From: an uncultured Aquabacterium sp.
Lineage (GTDB): Bacteria; Pseudomonadota; Gammaproteobacteria; Burkholderiales; Burkholderiaceae_C
Reading direction: 5' to 3'
NCBI RefSeq assembly: GCF_947366995.1
Contig: NZ_CANBCC010000032.1
Location: forward strand, 1 to 42,363
DNA length: 42,363 nucleotides
The stretch's first letter is position 1. Every line of letters begins with the position of its first letter. The position numbers were made by a program, and so were the translations under genes. This document shows positions 41,626 to 42,363 of this stretch, in pieces. Under the pieces are notes generated by a model. That model did no database searches. It worked only from the letters and a program-made list of their open reading frames with translations, and had not been told where the DNA came from.

Positions 41626-42363
41626 ATGATCGACATCCGTTCTTTCCGCGACCTCGTCCGGCTTTTCTACATCTACCGCCGCGCCTTCGTGATCGCGCTG
41701 TGGCTCACCGTGGCCCTGGTGGTGGCTGGCGCCTTTCTGCTGCCAACCCGTTACGCCTCGGAGGCACGGCTGCTCGTCAAACCCGGCCGCGAGAACCTGA
41801 CCGTGCCCATTGACGTGGGCGAGCGGCAGGCGTTCGCGCCCATGTCGACGCAGCGCGACCCGATCGCCGACGAAGAAAAGATGCTCACCGGCCGCCCGGT
41901 GGTGATGCAGGTGGCGCGCCTGTACCTCAATGAGATGGCCCAGGCACAGTAGGCGCCGGCCAGCGCGTGGAAGAAGATCAAGCTGGGCGCGAAGCAGGCG
42001 ATACAGGCGGTGCTCGACGGCCTGCGCAGCGCGCTGGTGCTGATTGGCCTGACCGAGGCGCAGAGCCCCGAAGAGCGCCTGGCCGCGCGGTTCGAAGACC
42101 GCTTCGCCGTGACGCACACGCCGGGCTCGAACGTGATGGAGCTCAGCTTCACCTGGGACGACCCGCTGGTGGCGCAGCGGGTGCTGCAGACTTGGGTGCG
42201 CGTCTACACCGACGAGCGTACGGCGGTGCTGGGCCGCAAGAGCCTGGTGGCGTTCTACGACGGCAAGGTGCGCGATGCGGACCAGCAGGTCGATTCGCTG
42301 AAGGGCCAGTTGCGCGCGCGGCTGGAGGCGATCGACGGGCTGAGCGCGAGCGAGCGCCTCACC
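41626..42363 (+). pseudogene. Wzz/GumC-type chain-length protein gene, interrupted by in-frame TAG and cut by window end
   Basis: From the ATG at 41626 the product starts with a cytoplasmic segment, TM1 about residues 21-41 and the Wzz-type periplasmic start RYASEARLLVKPGREN. It ends at TAG 41950-41952 (codon 109). The same frame then runs open for all 137 remaining codons to the window edge and reads as the rest of the family: VMELSFTWDDPLVAQRVLQTW, VRVYTDERTAVLGRK, then a coiled-coil-like YDGKVRDADQQVDSLKGQLRARLEAI. The codon before the TAG is CAG, and a CAG to TAG change would explain the break. The gene needs the full co-polymerase to regulate polysaccharide length, so exopolysaccharide export may be defective unless the codon is read through or is a sequencing error. 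Confidence 0.8.

Overview
The window is a high-GC chromosomal segment of a Gram-negative bacterium, most likely a betaproteobacterium of the order Burkholderiales. The evidence is the separated trpE and trpGDC blocks with gph upstream, a Burkholderia-type porin, a ProQ/FinO protein with a basic tail, and a Fur-type divergent siderophore-receptor locus. Nearly all housekeeping genes end in TGA. No rRNA, tRNA or cas genes are visible. All family names come from reading the sequences, not from database searches.

Left edge (1-5050): one very long type I-F CRISPR array of 83 near-identical 28-nt repeats with 32-nt spacers. It is probably transcribed left to right, because repeats decay at the right end. 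One spacer occurs twice, and one repeat has lost the 3' arm of the Cas6f hairpin.

5.2-16.9 kb: a five-gene plus-strand locus (Sel1-repeat protein, ExbB-like channel subunit, DUF2149 protein with an ExbD-like transmembrane Asp, NarX-type histidine kinase, LuxR-type regulator). It converges on a DUF3649/PepSY/DUF3325 operon that diverges from a TonB-dependent siderophore receptor across a Fur box. Next come a YbdL-like aminotransferase and a minus-strand operon MBL hydrolase / AlkB / isochorismatase-like hydrolase.

17-21.4 kb: proQ and a porin share a bidirectional terminator. An orphan OmpR-type regulator overlaps a YegD-like Hsp70 tail to tail.

21.6-30.6 kb: an accessory type VI secretion island. 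VgrG has a native GC-rich core, but its C-terminal tail and the genes behind it are visibly AT-richer. Behind it lie a lysozyme-like candidate effector, a lipoprotein candidate immunity protein, a candidate second immunity gene broken by an in-frame amber codon, a further coding remnant, an Imm71/72-like protein, an IS3 OrfA scrap and another lipoprotein.

30.8-38.9 kb: tryptophan biosynthesis. gph is followed by trpE and by trpG-trpD-trpC-ung. Each trp block has its own short Trp-rich leader peptide (WPW and WW), and both leaders lie so close to a -10-like element that they may be leaderless transcripts. A chalcone-isomerase-like gene and an acyltransferase-3 gene lie antisense between the blocks.

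38.9-42.4 kb: an outer-membrane beta-barrel protein, then the start of an exopolysaccharide cluster (GT2 glycosyltransferase, Wza-type export lipoprotein, Wzz/GumC-type chain-length protein). The chain-length gene is also interrupted by an in-frame TAG and runs off the window.
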